This document shows positions 1 to 12,800 of a stretch of 64,000 nt of DNA, one piece after another; position 1 is the stretch's first letter; the number at the start of each line of letters is the position of its first letter. A program made the translations under genes and the position numbers. Source of the DNA: Prosapia bicincta (Eukaryota; Arthropoda; Insecta; Hemiptera; Cercopidae). The notes under the pieces were generated by a model. It searched no databases, had not been told where the DNA came from, and saw nothing but the letters and a program-made list of their open reading frames with translations. The stretch is taken from positions 11,599,526 through 11,663,525 of the forward strand of contig JBAIZL010000010.1 in assembly GCA_036971475.1 (NCBI GenBank), given 5' to 3'.

Positions 1-3000
1 TGGTGATACTAACGAGCCCTCCTCCAGCTTATGGGCTTGCAAGACGGAGCGAGTGTGTCCCATGTGATAATAGTGGTACTGAAGAGACGTCGTCTAGATT
101 AGGGGCTTGCAAGACGGAGCGAGAGTGTCCCATGTGATAATGGTGGTACTAACGATACCTCCTCCAGCTTATGGGCCAGCAAGACGGAATGAGTGTGTTC
201 CATGTGATAATGGTGGTACTAACGATTCCTCCTTCAGCTTATGGGTTCACAAGACGGAGAGAGTGTGTACCATGTGATAATGGTGGTACTAATGATCCCT
301 ACTCCAGCTTAGAGGCTTGCAAGATGCATTTATTGTGTCCTATGAGATTTTCGTGGTTCTAACGATCCCTCGTCCAGCTTAGGCAATTGCAAGACAGTGA
401 TAGTGTGTCCCATGTGATAATTTTGGTACAAACGATACCTCCTCCAGCTTAGGGGCTTGCAAGACGGAGCTAGAGTGTCCCATGTGATAATGGTGGTACT
501 AACGATACCTCCTCCAGCTTATGGGCTAGCAAGACGGAGCGAGTGTGTCCTATATGATAATGGTGGTACTAACGATACCTCTTCCAGCTTAGAGGCTTGC
601 AAGACGAAGCGAGAGTGTCCCTTGTTATAATGGTGGTACTAACGATACCTCCTTTAGCTTAGGGGCTTGCAAGACGGAGCGAGTGTGTCCCATGTGATAA
701 TGGTGGTACTAAAGAGACCTCCTCTAGCTTAGGGTCTTGCAAGACGAAACGAGAGTGTCCCATGTGATAATGGTGGTACTAACGATACCTCCTCTAGCGT
801 ATGGGCTTGCAAGACAGAATGAGAGTGCCCCGTGTAATATGAGTGGTACTAACGATACCTCCTCTAGCTTAGGGGCTTGCAAGACGCATCTAGTGTGTCC
901 TATGTGATATTGGTGGTAATAGCGTTCCCTCCTCTAGCTTAGGGGCTTGCAAGACGAAGCGAGAGTGTCCCATGTGATACTGGTGGTACTAACGATACCT
1001 CCTCCAGCTTAGGGGCTTGCAAGACGGAGCGAGAGTGTCCCATGTGATAATGGTGGTACTAACGATACCTCTTCCAGCTTAGGGGCTTGCAAGACGGAGA
1101 GAGTGTGTACCATGTGATAATGGTGGTACTAACGATACCTCCTCCAGCTTAGGGGCTTGCAAGACGGAGCAAGAGTGTCCCATGTGATAATGGTGGTACT
1201 AACGATACCTCCTCCAGCTTAGGGGCTTGCAAGACGGAGCGAGAGTGTCCCATGTGATAATGGTGGTACTAACGATACCTCTTCCAGCTTAGGGGCTTGC
1301 AAGACGGAGAGAGTGTGTACCATGTGATAATGGTGGTACTAACGATACCTCCTCCAGCTTAGGGGCTTGCAAGACGGAGCAAGAGTGTCCCATGTGATAA
1401 TGGTGGTACTAACGATACCTCCTCCAGCTTATGGGCTTGCAAGACGGAGCGAGAGTGTCCCATGTGATAATGGTGGTACTAACGATACCTCTTCCAGCTT
1501 AGGGGCTTGCAAGACGGAGAGAGTGTGTACCATGTGATAATGGTGGTACTAACGATACCTCCTCCAGCTTAGGGGCTTGCAAGACGGAGAGAGTGTGTAC
1601 CATGTGATAATGGTGGTACTAACGATACCTCCTCTAGCTTAGGGGCTTGCAAGACGAAGCGAGAGTGTCCCATGTGATACTGGTGGTACTAACGATACCT
1701 CCTCCAGCTTAGGGGCTTGCAAGACGGAGCGAGAGTGTCCCATGTGATAATGGTGGTACTAACGATACCTCTTCCAGCTTAGGGGCTTGCAAGACGGAGA
1801 GAGTGTGTACCATGTGATAATGGTGGTACTAACGATACCTCCTCCAGCTTAGGGGCTTGCAAGACGGAGCAAGAGTGTCCCATGTGATAATGGTGGTACT
1901 AACGATACCTCCTCCAGCTTATGGGCTTGCAAGACGGAGAGAGTGTGTACCATGTGATAATGGTGGTACTAACGATACCTCCTCCAGTTTAGAGGCTTGC
2001 AAGACGGAGCGAGTCTGTCCAATGTGATAATGGTGGTACTAACGATACCTCCTCCAGCTTAGGGGCTTGCAAGACGGAGCAAGAGTGTCCCATGTGATAA
2101 TGGTGGTACTAACGATACCTCCTCCAGCTTAGGGGCTTGCAAGACGGAGCAAGAGTGTCCCATGTGATAATGGTGGTACTAACGATACCTCTTCCAGCTT
2201 AGGGGCTTGCAAGACGGAGCAAGAGTGTCCCATGTGATAATGGTGGTACTAACGATACCTCTTCCAGCTTAGGGGCTTGCAAGACGGAGCAAGAGTGTCC
2301 CATGTGATAATGGTGGTACTAACGATACCTCCTCCAGCTTAGGGGCTTGCAAGACGGAGAGAGTGTGTACCATGTGATAATGGTGGTACTAACGATACCT
2401 CTTCCAGCTTAGGGGCTTGCAAGACGGAGCAAGAGTGTCCCATGTGATAATGGTGGTACTAACGATACCTCTTCCAGCTTAGGGGCTTGCAAGACGGAGC
2501 AAGAGTGTCCCATGTGATAATGGTGGTACTAACGATACCTCCTCCAGCTTAGGGGCTTGCAAGACGGAGCAAGAGTGTCCCATGTGATAATGGTGGTACT
2601 AACGATACCTCTTCCAGCTTAGGGGCTTGCAAGACGGAGCAAGAGTGTCCCATGTGATAATGGTGGTACTAACGATACCTCCTCCAGCTTAGGGGCTTGC
2701 AAGACGGAGCAAGAGTGTCCCATGTGATAATGGTGGTACTAACGATACCTCTTCCAGCTTAGGGGCTTGCAAGACGGAGCAAGAGTGTCCCATGTGATAA
2801 TGGTGGTACTAACGATACCTCTTCCATCTTAGGGGCTTGCAAGACGGAGCAAGAGTGTCCCATGTGATAATGGTGGTACTAACGATACCTCCTCCAGCTT
2901 AGGGGCTTGCAAGACGGAGCAAGAGTGTCCCATGTGATAATGGTGGTACTAACGATACCTCCTCCAGCTTAGGGGCTTGCAAGACGGAGCAAGAGTGTCC

Positions 3001-6000
3001 CATGTGATAATGGTGGTACTAACGATACCTCCTCCAGCTTAGGGGCTTGCAAGACGGAGCAAGAGTGTCCCATGTGATAATGGTGGTACTAACGATACCT
3101 CCTCCAGCTTAGGGGCTTGCAAGACGGAGCAAGAGTGTCCCATGTGATAATGGTGGTACTAACGATACCTCCTCCAGCTTAGGGGCTTGCAAGACGGAGA
3201 GAGTGTGTACCATGTGATAATGGTGGTACTAACGATACCTCTTCCAGCTTAGGGGCTTGCAAGACGGAGCAAGAGTGTCCCATGTGATAATGGTGGTACT
3301 AACGATACCTCTTCCAGCTTAGGGGCTTGCAAGACGGAGCAAGAGTGTCCCATGTGATAATGGTGGTACTAACGATACCTCCTCCAGCTTAGGGGCTTGC
3401 AAGACGGAGCAAGAGTGTCCCATGTGATAATGGTGGTACTAACGATACCTCCTCCAGCTTAGGGGCTTGCAAGACGGAGCAAGAGTTTCCCATGTGATAA
3501 TGGTGGTACTAACGATACCTCTTCCAGCTTAGGGGCTTGCAAGACGGAGCAAGAGTGTCCCATGTGATAATGGTGGTACTAACGATACCTCCTCCAGCTT
3601 AGGGGCTTGCAAGACGGAGCAAGAGTGTCCCATGTGATAATGGTGGTACTAACGATACCTCCTCCAGCTTAGGGGCTTGCAAGACGGAGCAAGAGTGTCC
3701 CATGTGATAATGGTAATACCAACGAGCCTTCCTCTAGCTTAGGGGCTTGCAAGACGGAGAGAGTGTGTACCATGTGATAATGGTGGTACTAACGATACCT
3801 CTTCCAGCTTAGGGGCTTGCAAGACGGAGCAAGAGTGTCCCATGTGATAATGGTGGTACTAACGATACCTCTTCCAGCTTAGGGGCTTGCAAGACGGAGC
3901 AAGAGTGTCCCATGTGATAATGGTGGTACTAACGATACCTCCTCCAGCTTAGGGGCTTGCAAGACGGAGCAAGAGTGTCCCATGTGATAATGGTGGTACT
4001 AACGATACCTCCTCCAGCTTAGGGGCTTGCAAGACGGAGCAAGAGTGTCCCATGTGATAATGGTGGTACTAACGATACCTCCTCCAGCTTAGGGGCTTGC
4101 AAGACGGAGCAAGAGTGTCCCATGTGATAATGGTGGTACTAACGATACCTCCTCCAGCTTAGGGGCTTGCAAGACGGAGAGAGTGTGTACCATGTGATAA
4201 TGGTGGTACTAACGATACCTCCTCCAGCTTAGGGGCTTGCAAGACGGAGCAAGAGTGTCCCATGTGATAATGGTGGTACTAACGATACCTCCTCCAGCTT
4301 ATGGGCTTGCAAGACGGAGAGAGTGTGTACCATGTGATAATGGTGGTACTAACGATACCTCCTCCAGTTTAGAGGCTTGCAAGACGGAGCGAGTCTGTCC
4401 AATGTGATAATGGTGGTACTAACGATACCTCCTCCAGCTTAGGGGCTTGCAAGACGGAGCAAGAGTGTCCCATGTGATAATGGTGGTACTAACGATACCT
4501 CCTCCAGCTTAGGGGCTTGCAAGACGGAGCGAGAGTGTCCCATGTGATAATGGTGGTACTAACGATACCTCTTCCAGCTTAGGGGCTTGCAAGACGGAGA
4601 GAGTGTGTACCATGTGATAATGGTGGTACTAACGATACCTCCTCCAGCTTAGGGGCTTGCAAGACGGAGCAAGAGTGTCCCATGTGATAATGGTGGTACT
4701 AACGATACCTCCTCCAGCTTATGGGCTTGCAAGACGGAGCGAGAGTGTCCCATGTGATAATGGTGGTACTAACGATACCTCCTCCAGCTTATGGGCTTGC
4801 AAGACGGAGAGAGTGTGTACCATGTGATAATGGTGGTACTAACGATACCTCCTCCAGCTTATGGGGTTGCAAGACGGAGAGAGTGTGTACCATGTGATAA
4901 TGGTGGTACTAACGATACCTCCTCCAGCTTAGGGGCTTGCAAGACGGAGAGAGTGTGTACCATGTGATAATGGTGGTACTAACGATACCTCCTCTAGCTT
5001 AGGGGCTTGCAAGACGAAGCGAGAGTGTCCCATGTGATACTGGTGGTACTAACGATACCTCCTCCAGCTTAGGGGCTTGCAAGACGGAGCGAGAGTGTCC
5101 CATGTGATAATGGTGGTACTAACGATACCTCTTCCAGCTTAGGGGCTTGCAAGACGGAGAGAGTGTGTACCATGTGATAATGGTGGTACTAACGATACCT
5201 CCTCCAGCTTAGGGGCTTGCAAGACGGAGCAAGAGTGTCCCATGTGATAATGGTGGTACTAACGATACCTCCTCCAGCTTATGGGCTTGCAAGACGGAGA
5301 GAGTGTGTACCATGTGATAATGGTGGTACTAACGATACCTCCTCCAGTTTAGAGGCTTGCAAGACGGAGCGAGTCTGTCCAATGTGATAATGGTGGTACT
5401 AACGATACCTCCTCCAGCTTAGGGGCTTGCAAGACGGAGCGAGAGTGTCTAATGTGACATTCGTGGTACTAACGATACCTCCTCCAGCTTAGGAGCTTGC
5501 AAGACGGAGCGAGAGTGTCCCATGTGATAAAGGTGGTACTAACGATACCTCTTCCAGCTTAGGGGCTAGCAAGACGGAGCGAGAGTGTCCCATGTGATAA
5601 TGGTGGTACTAACGATACCTCCTCCAGCTTATGGGCCAGCAAGACGGAATGAGTGTGTTCCATGTGATAATGGTGGTACCAACGATTCCTCCTCTAGCTT
5701 ATGGGCTTGCAAGACGGAACGAGAGTGTCCCATGTGATAATGGTGGTACTAACGATAACTCCTTCAGCTTATGGGTTTGCAAGACGGAGAGAGTGTGTAC
5801 CATGTGATAATGGTGGTACTAACGAGCTTTTCTTCAGCTTAGAGGCTTGCAATACGCATTTATTGTCCTATGTGATTTTCGTGGTACTAACGATACCTCG
5901 TCAAGCTTAGGCACTTGCAAGACAGTGATAGTGTGCCCCATGTGATAATGGTGGTACTAACGATACCTCCTCCAGCTTATGGGCTTGCAAGACGGAGCGA

Positions 6001-6980
6001 GTGTGTCCTATGTGATTTTTTCGGTACTAACGAACCCTCGTCCAGCTTAGGCACTTGCAAGACAGTGATAGTGTGTTCCATGTAGTAAGTGTGGTACTAA
6101 CGAACCCTCCTCCAGCTTATGGGCTTGCAAGACGGAGCGAGTGTGTTCCATGTGATAATGGTGGTACTAACGATACCTCCTCCAGCTTAGAGGCTTGCAA
6201 GACGGAGCGAGTGTGTACCATGTGATAATGGTGGTACTAACGATACCTCCTCCAGCTTAGAGGCTTGCAAGACTGAGCGAGTCTGTCCAATGTGATAATG
6301 GTGGTACTAACGATACCTCCTCCAGCTTAGGGGCTTGCAAGACGGAGCGAGAGTGTCCCATGCGATATTGGTGGTACTAACGATACCTTCTCCAGCTTAG
6401 GAGCTTGCAAGACGGAGCGAGAGTGTCCCATGTGATAAAGGTGGTACTAACGATACCTCTTCCAGCTTAGGGGCTTGCAAGACGGAGCGAGTGTGTCCTA
6501 TGTGATTTTTTCGGTACTAACGAACCCTCGTCCAGCTTAGGCACTTGCAAGACAGTGATAGTGTGTTCCATGTAGTAAGTGTGGTACTAACGAACCCTCC
6601 TCCAGCTTATGGGCTTGCAAGACGGAGCGAGTGTGTTCCATGTGATAATGGTGGTACTAACGATACCTCCTCCAGCTTAGAGGCTTGCAAGACGGAGCGA
6701 GTGTGTACCATGTGATAATGGTGGTACTAACGATACCTCCTCCAGCTTAGAGGCTTGCAAGACTGAGCGAGTCTGTCCAATGTGATAATGGTGGTACTAA
6801 CGATACCTCCTCCAGCTTAGGGGCTTGCAAGACGGAGCGAGAGTGTCCCATGCGATATTGGTGGTACTAACGATACCTCCTCCAGCTTAGGAGCTTGCAA
6901 GACGGAGCGAGAGTGTCCCATGTGATAAAGGTGGTACTAACGATACCTCTTCCAGCTTAGGGGCTTGCAAGACGGAGCGA
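6001..6980. repeat. 490-bp (7-mer) tandem duplication in the 70-bp array
   Basis: Bases 6,001-6,490 and 6,491-6,980 are near-identical seven-monomer blocks. Both start with the rare variant TGTGATTTTTTCGGTACTAA and run through the same series of variants, including CATGTAGTAAGTGTGG. A partial third copy starts near 7,399. This is a higher-order repeat formed by block duplication. Confidence 0.85.
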
Positions 6981-7580
6981 GAGTGTCCCATGTGATAATG
7001 GTGGTACTAACGATACCTCCTCCAGCTTATGGGCCAGCAAGACGGAATGAGTGTGTTCCATGTGATAATGGTGGTACCAACGATTCCTCCTCTAGCTTAT
7101 GGGCTTGCTAGACGGAACGAGAGTGTCCCATGTGATAATGGTGGTACTAACGATAACTCCTTCAGCTTATGGGTTTGCAAGACGGAGAGAGTGTGTACCA
7201 TGTGATAATGGTGGTACTAACGAGCTTTTCTTCAGCTTAGAGGCTTGCAATACGCATTTATTGTCCTATGTGATTTTCGTGGTACTAACGAACCCTCGTC
7301 AAGCTTAGGCACTTGCAAGACAGTGATAGTGTGCCCCATGTGATAATGGTGGTACTAACGATACCTCCTCCAGCTTATGGGCTTGCAAGACGGAGCGAGT
7401 GTGTCCTATGTGATTTTTTCGGTACTAACGAACCCTCGTCCAGCTTAGGCACTTGCAAGACAGTGATAGTGTGTTCCATGTAGTAAGTGTGGTACTAACG
7501 AACCCTCCTCCAGCTTATGGGCTTGCAAGACGGAGCGAGTGTGTTCCATGTGATAATGGTGGTACTAACGATACCTCCTC

Positions 7581-9820
7581 CAGCTTAGGGGCTTGCAAGA
7601 CGGGGCGAGTGTGTCCCATGTGATAATGGTGGTACTAACGATATCTCCTCTAGCGTATGGGCTTGCAAGACAGAATGAGAGTGTCCCGTGTAATATGAGT
7701 GGCACTAACGATACCTCCTCTAGCTTAGGGGCTTGCAAGACGCATCTAGTGTGTCCTATGTGATATTGGTGGTAATAGCGTTCCCTCCTCTAGCTTAGGG
7801 GCTTGCAAGACGAAGCGAGAGTGTCCCATGAGATATTGGTGGTACTAACGATACCTCCTCCAGCTTAGGGGCTTGCAAGATGGAGCGAGAGTGTCCCATG
7901 TGATAATGGTGGTACTAACGATACCTCTTCCAGCTTAGGGGCTTGCAAGACGGAGCGAGAGTGTCCCATGTGATAATGGTGGTACTAACGATACCTCCTC
8001 TAGCTTAGGGGCTTGCAAGACGCAGCGATTGTGTCCCATGTGATAATGGTGGTACTAACGAGCCCTCCTCTAGCTTAAGGGCATGCAAGACGCATCTAGT
8101 GTGTCCTATGTGATATTGGTGGTAATAGCGTTCCCTCCTCTAGCTTAGGGGCTTGCAAGACGAAGCGAGAGTGTCCCATGAGATATTGGTGGTACTAACG
8201 ATACCTCCTCCAGCTTAGGGGCTTGCAAGATGGAGCGAGAGTGTCCCATGTGATAATGGTGGTACTAACGATACCTCCTCTAGCTTAGGGGCTTGCAAGA
8301 TGGAGCGAGAGTGTCCCATGAGATATTGGTGGTACTAACGATACCTCCTCTAGCTTAGGGGCTTGCAAGATGGAGCGAGAGTGTCCCATGTGATAATGGT
8401 GGTACTAACGATACCTCTTCCAGCTTAGGGGCTTGCAAGACGGAGCGAGAGTGTTCCTTGTGATAATGGTGGTACTAACGATACCTCCTCTAGCTTAGGT
8501 GCTTGCAAGACGGTATGAGTATGTCCCGTGTAATATGAGTGGTACTATCAATACCTCCTCCAGCTTAGAGGCTTGCAAGACGGAGCGAGAGTGTTCTATG
8601 TGATAAAAGTGGTACTAAAGAGACCTCCTCTAGCTTAGGGGCTTGCAAGACGCAGCGATTGTGTCCCATGTGATAATGGTGGTACTAACGATACCTCCTC
8701 TAGCTTAGGGGCTTGCAAGACGGGGCGAGTGTGTCCCATGTGATAATGGTGGTACTAACGATATCTCCTCTAGCGTATGGGCTTGCAAGACAGAATGAGA
8801 GTGTCCCGTGTAATATGAGTGGCACTAACGATACCTCCTCTAGCTTAGGGGCTTGCAAGACGCATCTAGTGTGTCCTATGTGATATTGGTGGTAATAGCG
8901 TTCCCTCCTCTAGCTTAGGGGCTTGCAAGACGAAGCGAGAGTGTCCCATGAGATATTGGTGGTACTAACGATACCTCCTCCAGCTTAGGGGCTTGCAAGA
9001 TGGAGCGAGAGTGTCCCATGTGATAATGGTGGTACTAACGATACCTCTTCCAGCTTAGGGGCTTGCAAGACGGAGCGAGAGTGTCCCATGTGATAATGGT
9101 GGTACTAACGATACCTCCTCTAGCTTAGGGGCTTGCAAGACGCAGCGATTGTGTCCCATGTGATAATGGTGGTACTAACGAGCCCTCCTCTAGCTTAAGG
9201 GCATGCAAGACGCATCTAGTGTGTCCTATGTGATATTGGTGGTAATAGCGTTCCCTCCTCTAGCTTAGGGGCTTGCAAGACGAAGCGAGAGTGTCCCATG
9301 AGATATTGGTGGTACTAACGATACCTCCTCCAGCTTAGGGGCTTGCAAGATGGAGCGAGAGTGTCCCATGTGATAATGGTGGTACTAACGATACCTCCTC
9401 TAGCTTAGGGGCTTGCAAGATGGAGCGAGAGTGTCCCATGAGATATTGGTGGTACTAACGATACCTCCTCTAGCTTAGGGGCTTGCAAGATGGAGCGAGA
9501 GTGTCCCATGTGATAATGGTGGTACTAACGATACCTCTTCCAGCTTAGGGGCTTGCAAGACGGAGCGAGAGTGTTCCTTGTGATAATGGTGGTACTAACG
9601 ATACCTCCTCTAGCTTAGGTGCTTGCAAGACGGTATGAGTATGTCCCGTGTAATATGAGTGGTACTATCAATACCTCCTCCAGCTTAGAGGCTTGCAAGA
9701 CGGAGCGAGAGTGTTCTATGTGATAAAAGTGGTACTAAAGAGACCTCCTCTAGCTTAGGGGCTTGCAAGACGCAGCGATTGTGTCCCATGTGATAATGGT
9801 GGTACTAACGAGCCCTCCTC
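7581..9820. repeat. 1,120-bp (16-mer) tandem duplication in the 70-bp array
   Basis: Blocks 7,581-8,700 and 8,701-9,820 align at an offset of exactly 1,120 bp (16 x 70). Shared markers are the GGGGCGAGTG variant (7,603 / 8,723), the GTAATATGAGTGGCAC variant, and the ATGTCCCGTG variant (8,521 / 9,641). Confidence 0.85.
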
Positions 9821-12800
9821 TAGCTTAAGGGCATGCAAGACGGAGCCATTGTGTCCCATGAGATAATGATAGTAATAATGATACCTCCTCCAGCTTAGGG
9901 GCTTGCAAGATGGAGCGAGAGTGTCCCATGTGATAATGGTGGTACTAACGATACCTCCTCTAGCTTAAGTGCTTGCAAGACAAAATGAGTGTGTCCCGTG
10001 TAATATGAGTGGTACTAACGATACCTCCTCTAGCTTAGGTGCTTGCAAGAAGGAATGAGTGTGTCCTGTGTAATATCAGTGGTACTAACGATACCTCCTC
10101 TAGCTTAGGGGCTTGCAAGACGGAGCGAGAGTGTCCCATGTGATAATGGTGGTACTAACGATACCTCCTCCTGCTTAGGGGCTTGCAAGACGAAGCGAGA
10201 GTGTTCCTTGTGATAATGGTGGTACTAACGATACCTCCTCTAGCTTAGGTGCTTGCAAGACGGTATGAGTATGTCCCGTGTAATATGAGTGGTACTATCA
10301 ATACCTCCTCCAGCTTAGAGGCTTGCAAGACGGAGCGAGAGTGTTCTATGTGATAAAAGTGGTACTAAAGAGACCTCCTCTAGCTTAGGGGCTTGCAAGA
10401 CGCAGCTAGTGTGTCCAATGTGATATTGGTGGTAATAGCGTTCCCTCCTCTAGCTTAGGGGCTTGCAAGACGGAGCGAGAGTGTCCCATGTGATATTGGT
10501 GGTACTAACGATACCTCCTCCAGCTTAGGGGCTTGCAAGACGCATCTAGTGTGTCCTATGTGATATTGGTGGTAATAGCGTTCCCTCCTCTAGCTTAGGC
10601 GCTTGCAAGACGGAGCGAGAGTGTCCCATGTGATATTGGTGGTACTAAAGATACCTCCTCTAGCTTATGGGCTTGCAAGACGCATCTAGTGTGTCCCATG
10701 TGATATTGGTGGTACTAACGATACCTCTTCCAGCTTAGGGGCTTCCAAGACGGAGCGAGGGTGTCCCATGTGATTATGGTGGTACTAACGATACCTCCTC
10801 CAGCTTAGAGGCTTGCAAGACGGAGCGAGTCTGTCCAATGTGATAATGGTGGTACTAACGATACCTCCTCCAGCTTAGGGGCTTGCAAGACGGAGCGAGA
10901 GTGTCTAATGTGATAATGGTGGTACTAACGATAACTCCTCCAGCTTATGGGTTTGCAAGACGGAGAGAGTGTGTACCATTTGATAATGGTGGTACTAACG
11001 ACCTTTTCTTCATCTTAGAGGCTTGCAATACGCATTTATTGTCCTATGTGATTTTCGTGGTACTAACGATCCCTCGTCCAGCTTAGGCACTTGCAAGACA
11101 GTGATAGTGTGCCCCATGTGATAATGGTGGTACTAACGATACCTCCTCCAACTTATGGGCTTGCAAGACGGAGCGAGTGTGTCCTATGTGATTTTGGCGG
11201 TACTAACGAACCCTCGTCCAGCTTAGGCACTTGCAAGACAGTGGTAGTGTGTTCCATGTGATAAGTGTGGTACTAACGAACCCTCCTCCAGCTTATGGGC
11301 TTGCAAGACGGAGCGAGAGTGGCCCATGTGGTAATGGTGGTACTAACGATACCTCCTCCAGCTTATGGGCTTGCAAGACGGGGCGAGTGTGTCCCATGTG
11401 ATAATGGTGGTACTAACGATACCTCCTTTAGCGTATGGGCTTGCAAGACGGAGCGAGTGTGTCCCATGTGATAATGGTGGTACTAACGATACCTCCTCTA
11501 GTTTAGGTGCTTGCAAGACGGACCGGGTGTGTTCCATGTGATAAGTGTGGTACTAACGATACCTCCTCTAGCTTAGGGGCTTGCAAGACGGAGCGAGTGT
11601 GTCCCATGTGATAATGGTGGTACTAACGAGCCCTCCTAGATCTTAGGGGCTTGCGAGACGGAGCGAGTGTGTCCAATGTGATAATGGTGATACTAACGAG
11701 CCCTCCTCCAGCTTATGGGCTTGCTAGACGGAGCGAGTTTGTTCCATGTGATAATGGTGGTACTAACGAGGCCTCCTCCAGCTTATGGGCTTGCAAGACG
11801 GAGCGGGTGTGTTCCATGTGATAAGTGTGGTACTAACGAACCCTCCTCCAGCTTATGGGCTTGCAAGATGGAGCGAGTGTGTCCCATGTGATAATGGTGG
11901 TACTAACGAGCCCTCCTCCAGCTTAGGGGCTTGCAAGACGGAGCGAATGTGTTCCATGTGATAAGTGTGGTACTAACGAACCTTCCTCCAGCTTATGGCC
12001 TTGCAAGACGTAGCGGGTGTGTCCCATATGATAATGGTGGTACTAAAAAGCCGTTCTTCAGCTTAGGGGCTTGCAAGACGGAGCGAGTGTGTCCTATGTG
12101 ATTTTGGCGGTACTAACGAACCCTCGTCCAGCTTAGGCACTTGCAAGACAGTGGTAGTGTGTTCCATGTGATAAGTGTGGTACTAACGAACCCTCCTCCA
12201 GCTTATGGGCTTGCAAGACGGAGCGAGAGTGTCCCATGTGATAATGGTGGCACTAACGATACCTCCTCCAGCTTATGGGCTTGCAAGACGGGGCGAGTGT
12301 GTCCCATGTGATAATGGTGGTACTAACGATACCTCTTCCAGCTTATGGGGTTGCAAGACAGAGCGAGTGTGTTCCATGTGATAATGGTGGTACTAACGAT
12401 ACCTCCTCCAGCTTAGGGGCTTGCAAGACGGGGCGAGTGTGTCCCATGTGATAATGGTGGTACTAATGATACCTCCTTTAGCGTATGGGCTTGCAAGACG
12501 GAGCGAGTGTGTCCCATGTGATAATGGTGGTACTAACGATACCTCCTCGAGCTTAGGGGCTTGCAAGACGCAATGAGTGGGTCCCGTGTAATATGAGTGG
12601 TACTAACGATACCTCCTCTAGCTTAGGTGCTTGCAAGACGGACCGGGTGTGTTCCATGTGATAAGTGTGGTACTAACGATACCTCCTCTAGCTTAGGGGC
12701 TTGCAAGACGGAGCGAGTGTGTCCCATGTGATAATGGTGGTACTAACGAGCCCTCCTAGATCTTAGGGGCTTGCGAGACGGAGCGAGTGTGTCCAATGTG